From an uncultured Clostridia bacterium (lineage in GTDB: Bacteria > Bacillota > Clostridia > Oscillospirales > CAG-272), in contig CAJGEA010000083.1 of assembly GCA_904502015.1 (NCBI GenBank), positions 1 through 8,082 on the forward strand: a stretch of 8,082 nt of DNA, given 5' to 3'. This document shows positions 1 to 6,276 of the stretch, one piece after another. The stretch's first letter is position 1. Each line of letters begins with the position of its first letter. A model generated the notes under the pieces. The model made no database searches. It saw only the letters and a list, made by a program, of their open reading frames with translations, and had not been told where the DNA came from. Both the position numbers and the translations under genes were made by a program.

Positions 1-34
1 CCCCGAAGATGGATTTGTGTTGCGATTCGGTGCT

Positions 35-62
35 ATTATAGCACAGAAAAATAATTTGTCAA
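35..62 (-). promoter_or_regulatory. Leftward sigma-A-type promoter at window edge
   Basis: On the minus strand a perfect TTGACA (62-57) is followed after 16 nt by a perfect TATAAT (40-35), with TG one base upstream of the -10 (extended -10). The -35 box overlaps the TGA stop codon of the HIT gene. Transcription would start near position 28 and leave the window to the left, so the product is not visible. Such strong matches often precede tRNA or other abundant transcripts, but that is inference. Confidence 0.75.
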
Positions 63-409
63 GCCATTTCCAGCGCCAGCATCTTGCCGCCGAGGATGTG
101 GAAATGCAGATGCTTCACCGACTGGCAGGCATCCGCGCCGCAGTTGGTGATGACGCGGTAGCCGCCCGTGAGTCCATCGGCCGCCGCGATGTTGGGGATG
201 ACCTCAAAGATGCGCGCGACGTAGGCGCTGTTCTCGGCGCTGACCTCGTCAGCCGACGCGATATGCACCTTGGGCACCACCAGCACGTGGGTGGGGGCCA
301 TGGGCGCGATGTCGCGGAAGGCGTACACCATATCGTCCTCATATACCTTGGTCGAGGGGATGTCCCCTGCGATGATTTTGCAGAACAAGCAATCGTTTGC
401 CATATTCAT
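59..409 (-). CDS. HIT family protein (Hint-type nucleotide hydrolase/transferase)
   Basis: A 116-aa protein of normal length for a bacterial histidine-triad (HIT) protein of the Hint branch. These small cytosolic homodimers hydrolyse nucleoside phosphoramidates and related adenylated compounds; the physiological substrate in bacteria is usually unknown. The family signature is clear: a near-N-terminal DCLFCKIIAGDIP segment, whose Cys-x2-Cys binds zinc in some bacterial members, a central VLVVPKVHI strand, and the triad HLHFHILGG at residues 100-108, where the middle His (H102) would be the nucleophile. Two starts are possible: ATG at 409 and ATG at 403 (MANDC). AAGGA copies at 423-419 and 418-414 fit either, so the protein may be 114 aa. 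It is transcribed alone from a TTGACA-17-TAAAAT promoter, divergent from the methyltransferase gene. No terminator is visible after it; the next element is a strong leftward promoter over the stop codon. Confidence 0.95.
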   Translation of the reverse strand: MNMANDCLFCKIIAGDIPSTKVYEDDMVYAFRDIAPMAPTHVLVVPKVHIASADEVSAENSAYVARIFEVIPNIAAADGLTGGYRVITNCGADACQSVKHLHFHILGGKMLALEMA

Positions 410-433
410 ACCGTCCTTTCCTTGGATACGCTT

Positions 434-462
434 ATTTTACACCCAACGAGAAAAAATGTCAA
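434..462 (-). promoter_or_regulatory. Promoter of the HIT gene
   Basis: On the minus strand TTGACA (462-457), a 17-nt spacer and TAAAAT (439-434) form a near-consensus housekeeping promoter. The predicted start is near 427, leaving a leader of about 18 nt that carries the AAGGA ribosome binding site just before the HIT start codon. No equally good rightward promoter is visible in the same gap for the divergent methyltransferase gene. Confidence 0.8.
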
Positions 463-499
463 GAGGGACGGCAAAAATCCATGATACAGAGGTGTGTCT

Positions 500-1645
500 A
501 TGAATGACCTTTGGCCCTATCTGGCCGATGCTCACCGCGCGGGGCGCCCCATCGTGATGTACGGCATGGGCAACGGCGCCGACAAGATCCTGGCCGTGTG
601 CGAGCATTACGGCATTGAGGTCTCGGACTTCTTTGCCAGCGACGGCTTTGTGCGTGGGCATAGCTTCCACGGCAAGACCGTGCTCTCCTTCTCGGAGGTG
701 TGCGAAAAATACGGCGCGGAAAACCTCATCGTCCTGCTCTCCTTCGCCTCCTCCCGCCCCGAGGTGCTTTCCCTGATCGAATCGGTCGCCGCGCGGTGCG
801 AGCTGTACGCCCCCGACGTCCCCGTATGCGGCGAGGAGCTGTTCGACCGCGTGTTCTACGAGGCCCACCGCGCCGAGATCGCCGCCGCCCGCTCTCTCTT
901 TGCCGACGAGGAATCGCGGCGGGTGTACGACGGCATCATCGAATACAAGCTCACGGGGCGCATCGACGTCCTGCGCGCCACCGAATCCTCCCCCGATACC
1001 GCCTACCGCGACATTCTGCACGCCGAGCGCTTCGCGGTCGCCGCCGACCTCGGCGCGTACAATGGTGACAGCATCCGTGAGCTACGCGCCTACGCCCCAA
1101 CCCTCACGGACGTCATCGCGATGGAATCCGACCGCCGCAACTACCGCAAGCTGACCGAGTACGCCGAGGCCCTGCGCGCCTCGGGCGATCCTCTCCGTCT
1201 GTGGGCAGTCAACGAGGGCGCGTGGAGCGAGCCGACTGTACTAACCTTCCACGACAGCGGAAACCGCAACTCAGGCGTGTGCAAGCCTGCGGCCGCGAAC
1301 GCCGCATCCCCCCTGCCCTCCACGGCCGACAACAAGTTCTTCGGCAAAACGGTAGAGGTCACGGTCAACGCCCTGGACAACGTAGTTGCGTCAACGGTGG
1401 GCGAAGGCACGCGCATTGACTATATCAAATACGATGTGGAGGGCGCTGAGTGCGAGGCCTTGCTTGGCTCACGCAACGTCATTTTGCGGGATTCTCCCGC
1501 CCTCCTGGTATCGGCATACCATCGCAGCGGCGATCTCTTTTCCCTGCCCATGCTCCTCCATGAGCTGAACCCCGCCTACCACCTATATCTCCGCCGCATG
1601 GCCGGTATCCCCGCGTGGGATATCAATCTCTACGCCGTGGTCTGA
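500..1645 (+). CDS. FkbM family SAM-dependent methyltransferase
   Basis: A 381-aa cytosolic protein. Residues about 17-80 form a Rossmann-like N-terminal domain (IVMYGMGNGADKI with a glycine loop, then a DFFASDGF strand), often seen ahead of FkbM domains in Firmicutes. The FkbM methyltransferase domain follows: SAM-binding motif I at D183 (DLGAYNGDS), an acidic residue after strand 2 (E209 in AMESD), and the family hallmark IKYDVEGAE at 309-317. FkbM enzymes methylate hydroxyl groups, commonly on sugars or secondary metabolites; the substrate here cannot be told because no glycan or biosynthetic genes are nearby. ATG at 500 is chosen because AGAGG at 488-492 lies 7 nt upstream; an in-frame GTG at 494 has only the same motif directly adjacent and is less likely. 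The gene is monocistronic, ends at the hairpin starting at 1665, and converges with the anti-sigma gene. No clear promoter is visible; weak candidates lie in 421-470. Confidence 0.88.
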   Translation: MNDLWPYLADAHRAGRPIVMYGMGNGADKILAVCEHYGIEVSDFFASDGFVRGHSFHGKTVLSFSEVCEKYGAENLIVLLSFASSRPEVLSLIESVAARCELYAPDVPVCGEELFDRVFYEAHRAEIAAARSLFADEESRRVYDGIIEYKLTGRIDVLRATESSPDTAYRDILHAERFAVAADLGAYNGDSIRELRAYAPTLTDVIAMESDRRNYRKLTEYAEALRASGDPLRLWAVNEGAWSEPTVLTFHDSGNRNSGVCKPAAANAASPLPSTADNKFFGKTVEVTVNALDNVVASTVGEGTRIDYIKYDVEGAECEALLGSRNVILRDSPALLVSAYHRSGDLFSLPMLLHELNPAYHLYLRRMAGIPAWDINLYAVV

Positions 1646-1664
1646 CCAACAACGAACATCCAAC

Positions 1665-1717
1665 AAAAAATCCCCCGTTGCCGTCGCTCCAAACGTAGCG
1701 GCAAGGGGGATTTTTTT
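1665..1717. terminator. Bidirectional intrinsic terminator
   Basis: AAAAAATCCCCC (1665-1676) pairs with GGGGGATTTTTT (1705-1716). The inner stem continues with TTGCCG/CGGCAA plus small bulges around a loop near 1688-1696. The T run of seven (1711-1717) ends rightward transcripts of the FkbM gene. Read on the minus strand, the complement of the A run (1670-1665) supplies a T run that would end the convergent ECF/anti-sigma operon. Confidence 0.93.
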
Positions 1718-1734
1718 AGGATTAAGAGATCACG

Positions 1735-4164
1735 TTATCTGCGCATGGGTTGAAGGTCGAAATCACCGTTTTCTTCCTGAGGGACTGCATCTGCGTTTTC
1801 CTCGGGGATTACGGGCTGCTCATCCTCGGACATCTCGGGCTTTTCGGGTCTTACGGATTCCTCGCCCTCAGGCATCTCGGGCTTTTCGGGCTTCGCGGAC
1901 TCCTCACCCTCGGGCATCTCGGGCTTTTCGGGTCTTACGGATTCCTCGCCCTCGGGTATCTCGGGCTTTTCGGGTCTTGCGGATTCCTCGCCCTCAGGCA
2001 TCTCGGGCTTTTCGGGTCTTACGGATTCCTCACCCTCGGGTATCTCGGGCTTTTCGGGTCTTGCGGATTCTTCGCCCTCAGGCATCTCGGGCTTTTCGGG
2101 TCTTATGGATTCTTCTACTTCGGGCTTCTCGGGGCGGGTCATATCCTCGGGACACACACCGGACTCGCACTCGGGCTTCTCAGGGCGAGTCATATCCTCG
2201 TGGCACTCACCGGACTCGCACTCGGGCTTTTCAGGGCGAGTCATATCCTCGTGACACTCACCGGACTCGCACTCGGGCTTCTCGGGGCGAGTCATATCCT
2301 CGTGGCACTCACCGGACTCGCACTCGGGCTTCTCAGGGCGAGTCATATCCTCGTGGCACTCACCGGACTCGCACTCGGGCTTCTCAGGGCGAGTCATATC
2401 CTCGTGGCACTCACCGGACTCGCACTCGGGCTTACCACCCTCAGGCTTGCCATTCTGCTTGCCCTCGCCGTTCTCAGGCTTCTCGTGCTTGTCATCTCCG
2501 GGCTTTTCGGGACGAGTCATGTCCTCAGGGCACTCGCCGGACTCGCATTCAAACTTACCGTTCTGTTCACCCTTGTGCCCACGGTCGTCGTCCTCGTCGT
2601 CCTCGTCGTCCTCGTTGTCCTCGTCGTCCTCGTCGTCTTCATCTTTTTCGTCGTGATCACCGCAATCGTCGCGATCGTCGCGATCGTCATCGAGGTCATC
2701 ATGCTCGGGCTTGCCATTCTGCTCGCCCTTGCCATCTTCGGGCTTCTCGTGCTTGTCATCTTCGGGCTTGCCGGTCTGCTCGCCCTTGTGACCATGGTCG
2801 CCATCGATTTCATCGTGTTCAGGCTTGCTCTCCGCGGGCTTCTCGGGCTTCTCGGGCTTCTCGTTGTCCTTGTCCTTGTCCTCGTCTTCAAGCTCCTTTT
2901 CGTACTTGATAACGTCACCCGTAGACGCATCGATCAGGTACTCATACTCATAGCCATCCAATTCGAACTCAACCTTATACACGCACTCACCGCGCTTGCG
3001 GCTCAGCTTGGACTCAGTATCCTCAAGAGCGGCGTCAGCAGCGATGCCCGCGTGAGCCAGCGCCTTGGCCAGCGCATCCTCGGCGGTGATATGGGTCTCG
3101 GCGCAACCGACCTCCTCGGGCTTGTTGCCGTTCTCAGCCCCCTCACCGTGCTCGTGACCGTGGGGAAGCTTCTTCGACTGCTTGACAATCTCGCCGCTCT
3201 CGGCATCAACGGTGTACTCGTACTCGTAGTCACCGCAGAGGAACTCGATCTCGTAAACCATCTTGCCGTGCTCGAAATCCATCTCGCACTCCAGATCGGT
3301 CATGTCTGCCTCGGCAACCTCGGCGTGAGCCAGCGCCGCAGCCAGAGCCGCTTCTTCGCCAATATACTTCTTATCGCTGGCAATGCCCGACAGATCGACG
3401 TTCTCCAGCTTGGTGGCGCCCGACTCGCTGAGGAGGTTGAGCTCGTTGATGGTAAGCTTGACCAAATCCTCAAAGGAATAACGGGTATTTTGCAGGGTGA
3501 TCTGACGGATCAGCTGGGCCTTACCCTTACTGATCCCGTGCTCCTCGGCCAGCTCCTTGACGGTCTCGTCCGTACCGATGGTCTGGCTGAGCACCGCGCC
3601 GTCAAGGGCGTCGGTCTTCAGCACCTCGTTGATCTTCTCAACCAGTTTTTCACGAATGACGGCGTTCTTTTCTTCATTCTTACCGTCCACGGTGAGCAAG
3701 ATGGAATTGGACACCTCGTTGATGTAGCCGTTCTGTACCATAGAGCCAACCAGGGCATTCACAGCAACGTCCAGATCACTGCCCTTGAGACTCATATCGC
3801 CAATGATGATCTCACCGTCGGCATTCAGCGCTGTGACGCTGAGAACCTTTTCGTTCTTATTGGTGGTGATCTCCACGCTGGGGTTCACGTCGAGCGATAC
3901 GGTGCTGGCGACAGCCACGTTAGCCTGATATGAATACACACCAACGGCTACACCGCACGTGAGAACGAGTGCCGCGGCGATACCGGCCACGCGGCGAACG
4001 ATGGGAGCGATGCGCCCCTTACCTTGAGTTGTCATGAGAATTCGTCCCTTTCCGACCGATTGATCACAAGCCGAGAGCGCGGACGAGGGTGCGTTTGGTG
4101 TGACGTGTGCAAACGCCTCCCGGATCCGTCTTTCCAATACCTCATTGGATGTTTTTCTTGCCAT
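1735..4164 (-). CDS. RsgI-like membrane anti-sigma factor with two PepSY domains and a repetitive Cys/Glu/Pro tail
   Basis: An 809-aa protein, probably the membrane anti-sigma factor of the ECF sigma factor encoded just upstream. Layout: basic cytosolic segment 1-58; one membrane helix about 59-78; RsgI-type extracellular domain about 87-250 opening with SLDVNPSVEI, whose Asn94-Pro95 matches the self-cleavage site reported for clostridial RsgI proteins; PepSY-like domains at about 266-333 and 357-425, each ending in a YEYEY...GEIVK/GDVIK hairpin; an Asp/Glu tract 489-527; six 17-residue PECESGECHEDMTRPEK repeats 579-680; and six 14-residue PEMPEGEESARPEK-type repeats 692-775. No second membrane helix, sortase signal or enzyme domain is seen. 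ATG 4164 is chosen because AGGAG (4175-4171) sits 6 nt upstream; an upstream TTG at 4191 lacks this. The cytosolic part does not resemble the small beta-barrel that binds SigI in classical RsgI. Expected mechanism, by analogy: an outside signal destabilises the cleaved ectodomain, leading to intramembrane proteolysis and sigma release. The ligand is unknown. Confidence 0.85.
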   Translation of the reverse strand: MARKTSNEVLERRIREAFAHVTPNAPSSALSACDQSVGKGRILMTTQGKGRIAPIVRRVAGIAAALVLTCGVAVGVYSYQANVAVASTVSLDVNPSVEITTNKNEKVLSVTALNADGEIIIGDMSLKGSDLDVAVNALVGSMVQNGYINEVSNSILLTVDGKNEEKNAVIREKLVEKINEVLKTDALDGAVLSQTIGTDETVKELAEEHGISKGKAQLIRQITLQNTRYSFEDLVKLTINELNLLSESGATKLENVDLSGIASDKKYIGEEAALAAALAHAEVAEADMTDLECEMDFEHGKMVYEIEFLCGDYEYEYTVDAESGEIVKQSKKLPHGHEHGEGAENGNKPEEVGCAETHITAEDALAKALAHAGIAADAALEDTESKLSRKRGECVYKVEFELDGYEYEYLIDASTGDVIKYEKELEDEDKDKDNEKPEKPEKPAESKPEHDEIDGDHGHKGEQTGKPEDDKHEKPEDGKGEQNGKPEHDDLDDDRDDRDDCGDHDEKDEDDEDDEDNEDDEDDEDDDRGHKGEQNGKFECESGECPEDMTRPEKPGDDKHEKPENGEGKQNGKPEGGKPECESGECHEDMTRPEKPECESGECHEDMTRPEKPECESGECHEDMTRPEKPECESGECHEDMTRPEKPECESGECHEDMTRPEKPECESGVCPEDMTRPEKPEVEESIRPEKPEMPEGEESARPEKPEIPEGEESVRPEKPEMPEGEESARPEKPEIPEGEESVRPEKPEMPEGEESAKPEKPEMPEGEESVRPEKPEMSEDEQPVIPEENADAVPQEENGDFDLQPMRR
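1840..2091 (-). repeat. Six tandem 42-bp repeats encoding a 14-aa Pro/Glu motif
   Basis: The coding strand repeats PEMPEGEESARPEK or PEIPEGEESVRPEK six times without gaps (residues 692-775). The first four copies alternate Met/Ala and Ile/Val versions, giving an 84-bp, 28-aa higher-order unit and suggesting that two-copy blocks were duplicated. Degenerate half-copies flank the array (residues 681-691 and 776-789). The peptide is rich in Pro and Glu with regular Arg-Pro-Glu-Lys, suggesting an extended, disordered and strongly charged stalk or tail. Confidence 0.95.
2125..2430 (-). repeat. Six tandem 51-bp repeats encoding a 17-aa Cys-containing motif
   Basis: Six uninterrupted copies of PECESGECHEDMTRPEK span residues 579-680. 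Five keep the CHEDM core; the last (2125-2175) reads GVCPEDM. At DNA level three units are identical and the other two CHEDM units differ by only one or a few bases, so amplification is recent or homogenised. Each unit has two cysteines four residues apart followed by His-Glu-Asp in most copies. A diverged single copy lies at residues 539-555 (about 2500-2550), before a spacer. The array sits in the predicted extracellular tail of the anti-sigma protein. Confidence 0.97.
2584..2700 (-). repeat. Asp/Glu-coding trinucleotide-like tract
   Basis: The coding strand is dominated by GAC, GAG and GAT codons for residues 489-527, with runs such as DEDDEDDEDNEDDEDDEDDD and one Cys (C501). The plus strand reads as imperfect CGTCCT/CGTCGT microsatellite DNA, especially over 2584-2643. 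The encoded segment is very acidic and probably disordered; in an extracellular protein it could bind divalent cations, but no Ca-binding fold is recognisable. Confidence 0.85.
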
Positions 4165-4187
4165 TGTGTTCTCCTCTCTGCCTTTGA

Positions 4188-4793
4188 TCAATCGATCTGC
4201 ATATTTTTTCGGATTTTACGTAGGGCTCGGTTGTACTTGCTCAGAACCGTAGACAGCGGCAGCTCCAACACGGCCGCAATTTGGCGATGCTTCATACCTG
4301 CCACAGCGTGCATGACCACGATCTGCCGTTCCGTCGCGCTCAGAACGTTCAGACATTGGTCAAGCAGGATGCGGTCGTCTGCGCTCACCTCGTCGTTCCC
4401 CTCTATGTACGAGTCCCACATTTCCTCGGGAATATCCGCCACGTGCTTTTGGCGGCGGAGTCGCCCGTATCCATGATTCTTCGCAATCGTGATGATCCAT
4501 GCCATAGGCTTGCCGTCGGCGCGGTAGTGGCTCGCGGCGTCATGGATGGAGATCAGGGTGTCGTGGAGGATGTCCTCCGCGTCGTAGGGGTTCTTCACAA
4601 GGGACAGCGCGTACGAGTAAACCGGCACGCGGATGAGCTCGTACAGCTCCGCCATGACGGCTTGATTGGAAGCATCGGCGGCAATCTCTGCCAGCAGAGC
4701 CTCCAGGCGTACCTCCTCCGAGGATATAGGTTCCGATTCGCTCCTCTGCCCCATCCTCAGTGCAGGAAGCACGGTTACAAGCAAACATATCAT
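4188..4793 (-). CDS. ECF-type RNA polymerase sigma factor (sigma-70 regions 2 and 4)
   Basis: A 201-aa sigma factor with only the two ECF domains. Region 2 spans about 48-116: VYSYALSLVKNPYDAEDILHDTLISI is the region 2.1-2.2 core-binding segment, and AWIITIAKNHGYGRLRRQK the -10-recognition helix. Region 4 spans about 148-197: LSATERQIVVMHAVAGMKHRQIAAVL followed by a recognition helix near STVLSKYNRALRKIRK. It would direct RNA polymerase to a small set of stress or envelope promoters when released by its partner. The start at 4793 is supported by AAGGAG (4806-4801) 7 nt upstream. The first 13 residues are unexpectedly hydrophobic, and a second ATG at 4754 has no suitably spaced ribosome binding site. 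The stop lies 23 bp before the anti-sigma gene, as expected of a sigma/anti-sigma operon. The AT-rich stretch 4850-4885 upstream probably holds the promoter, but I cannot pick boxes confidently and see no clear ECF-type AAC motif proving autoregulation. Confidence 0.93.
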   Translation of the reverse strand: MICLLVTVLPALRMGQRSESEPISSEEVRLEALLAEIAADASNQAVMAELYELIRVPVYSYALSLVKNPYDAEDILHDTLISIHDAASHYRADGKPMAWIITIAKNHGYGRLRRQKHVADIPEEMWDSYIEGNDEVSADDRILLDQCLNVLSATERQIVVMHAVAGMKHRQIAAVLELPLSTVLSKYNRALRKIRKNMQID

Positions 4794-4933
4794 GGTCGTT
4801 CTCCTTGCCCTTTCGTAAGGTTAATGCACAAGGCGGCGTTTTTATCGCAAGCAAAATAAAAATTTTTCTGTTTTATTTTACAACGGGTACATGAGCGGAA
4901 TATGAACGATTTTGAAATCTTTAAAGCAAAATA

Positions 4934-4970
4934 CCGCCGCGCCCGATTGAGGCGCGGCGGCATTTCTATT
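4934..4970 (-). terminator. Intrinsic terminator of the FAD/Rieske gene
   Basis: A perfect 10-bp GC stem, GGCGCGGCGG (4951-4960) with CCGCCGCGCC (4934-4943), encloses a 7-nt loop. It begins 8 nt after the stop codon of the oxidoreductase. Read leftward it is followed by TATTTTGCTTT, a broken but adequate U-rich tail. Confidence 0.85.
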
Positions 4971-6276
4971 ACTGAAAAGGCTTATCCCCCGTTGCGGGGT
5001 TATCAATAAGTGTCCCGTCCCGCTCAAACCGCGAGCCGTGGCACGGGCAATCCCAGGTATGCTCCTGACGGTTGTACTTCAGCGCGCAACCCATGTGCGG
5101 ACAGCGGGGGGCGGTAGGCATGAGCAAGCTCACGGTTGTCTCCAGCGCATGGGAGGCAAGACGCGGGCGAAGCATCCGCCGCGACGGATCGTATACCTCG
5201 GCGTACGGATTTTCCCGATCCTGCACCAGATCGGCAAGCAACGAAGCGGCAACCATAGAGGACGTCATGCCCCACTTGTTATACCCCGTGGCCACGTAGA
5301 GATTCGGCGTACCCTTGGCGTACCGCCCGATATAGGGCACGTCATCCAGTGTCACGCAGTCCTGCGTGGCCCAGCGATACACCTCCCGCGCCTCGGGATA
5401 GTGTCGCACGGCAAAATCCGAAAGCTCTTGCCAGCCCCCGCCCTGCTTGCCCGTGCGGTGACCGCCGCCGCCGAAAAGCAGCAGTCCGCCGTATGACCGA
5501 AAGGACAGTCCCGTGCTTGCCTCGTCCACGTACATTCCGTCCACGTCGGGCGCGCCCTCCAGCCCCAGCACGTAGGAGCGGTGCTGGTACATCTTGAAAA
5601 AATACCCGCCGTGCTTGTTGATAAACGGGAAATGAGTCGCCACGATGATCCGCTCGGCGCGAATGCGTCCCCGATTCGTGATCGCCACGTTTCCCCGCAC
5701 CTCCACGACGCGCGTGTTCTCCAGAATCGGCAGGTCTGCGGCTATGGCGTAGGCGAATTTAAGAGGATGGAACTGTGCCTGCCGAGGGATACACACCGCC
5801 CCCGCCGTTCGAAGCGGAAGGGGCAAATCTTGCTCGTAGGTAGCCTCCCCACCGATCCGACGTATGGCCGTCACCTCGCGCTCCAGCTTGGGTCGGTCGC
5901 CCGTGGAATATACGTAGGAATCCCGTTCCTCAAAATTGCAATCCACCTCGCGGCACAGCGTTCGGTACTCGTCCAGCGCGCTCATCTGCGAGGTGAGATA
6001 CATCCGCGCCCGCTCCTCTCCGAAGCGGCGGAGCATGCGGTCGTAGATCAGCCCGTGCTGCACGGTGATCTTGGCGGTGGTGTTTTTGGTAATTCCGCCG
6101 CAAATGCGGTCTGCCTCGACCAGCAGGCAGGACACCCCCGCGCGACGGAGCCTATGCGCGCACAAAATCCCCGTCATCCCCCCTCCGATCACCAGCACGT
6201 CGGTTTTCAGATCCCCTTCTTGCACAGCAAAGTGCGGACGATCAACGGTATCCGACCAAACAGAATTGATTTCCAT
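4969..6276 (-). CDS. FAD-dependent oxidoreductase with C-terminal Rieske [2Fe-2S] domain
   Basis: A 435-aa fusion related to B. subtilis YhfW-type proteins. Residues about 24-350 are a DAO-type FAD domain: dinucleotide-binding DVLVIGGGMTGILCAHRL (26-43), acidic E54 ending strand 2, the family segment NTTAKITVQHG (65-75), and C-terminal DDVPYIGRY and GYNKWGMTSS (331-340), which close over the flavin. Residues about 389-435 hold a compact Rieske site with C392-x-H394 and C410-x2-H413 as cluster ligands, and C397 and C412 placed for the disulfide of classical Rieske proteins. It probably passes electrons between the flavin and the 2Fe-2S cluster; the substrate is unknown. No signal peptide or membrane helix is seen, so it is cytosolic. 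It is shorter than the roughly 500-aa YhfW-type proteins, mainly because the strands normally preceding the first cluster loop are missing. ATG 6276 is preceded by AGGGGGTGA (6289-6281). It is monocistronic, with its own terminator; its promoter in 6277-6392 is not obvious. Confidence 0.93.
   Translation of the reverse strand: MEINSVWSDTVDRPHFAVQEGDLKTDVLVIGGGMTGILCAHRLRRAGVSCLLVEADRICGGITKNTTAKITVQHGLIYDRMLRRFGEERARMYLTSQMSALDEYRTLCREVDCNFEERDSYVYSTGDRPKLEREVTAIRRIGGEATYEQDLPLPLRTAGAVCIPRQAQFHPLKFAYAIAADLPILENTRVVEVRGNVAITNRGRIRAERIIVATHFPFINKHGGYFFKMYQHRSYVLGLEGAPDVDGMYVDEASTGLSFRSYGGLLLFGGGGHRTGKQGGGWQELSDFAVRHYPEAREVYRWATQDCVTLDDVPYIGRYAKGTPNLYVATGYNKWGMTSSMVAASLLADLVQDRENPYAEVYDPSRRMLRPRLASHALETTVSLLMPTAPRCPHMGCALKYNRQEHTWDCPCHGSRFERDGTLIDNPATGDKPFQ

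Noticed and set aside
494..499. GTG start for the FkbM gene
   Set aside because: The AGAGG motif would directly abut GTG 494, while it is properly spaced for ATG 500.
2125..2430. Regularly spaced near-identical repeats resembling a CRISPR array
   Set aside because: The 51-bp units are contiguous with no unique spacers, are in frame with a long protein, and no cas gene is present.
1750..3933. A 727-codon open frame on the plus strand, rich in Leu and Gly repeats
   Set aside because: It is exactly antisense to the anti-sigma gene. It stays open because the repeated GAG, GAC and CCC-type codons of the real gene have no stop complements in this frame. No ribosome binding site or known domain supports it.
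4165..4191. Upstream TTG start for the anti-sigma gene, overlapping the sigma stop codon
   Set aside because: It looks like translational coupling, but the AGGAG site lies inside this extension and is perfectly spaced for ATG 4164.
4850..4885. Possible TTGTAA-17-TTTATT promoter for the sigma operon
   Set aside because: The AT-rich region gives several equally poor box pairs, so none is reported as a feature.
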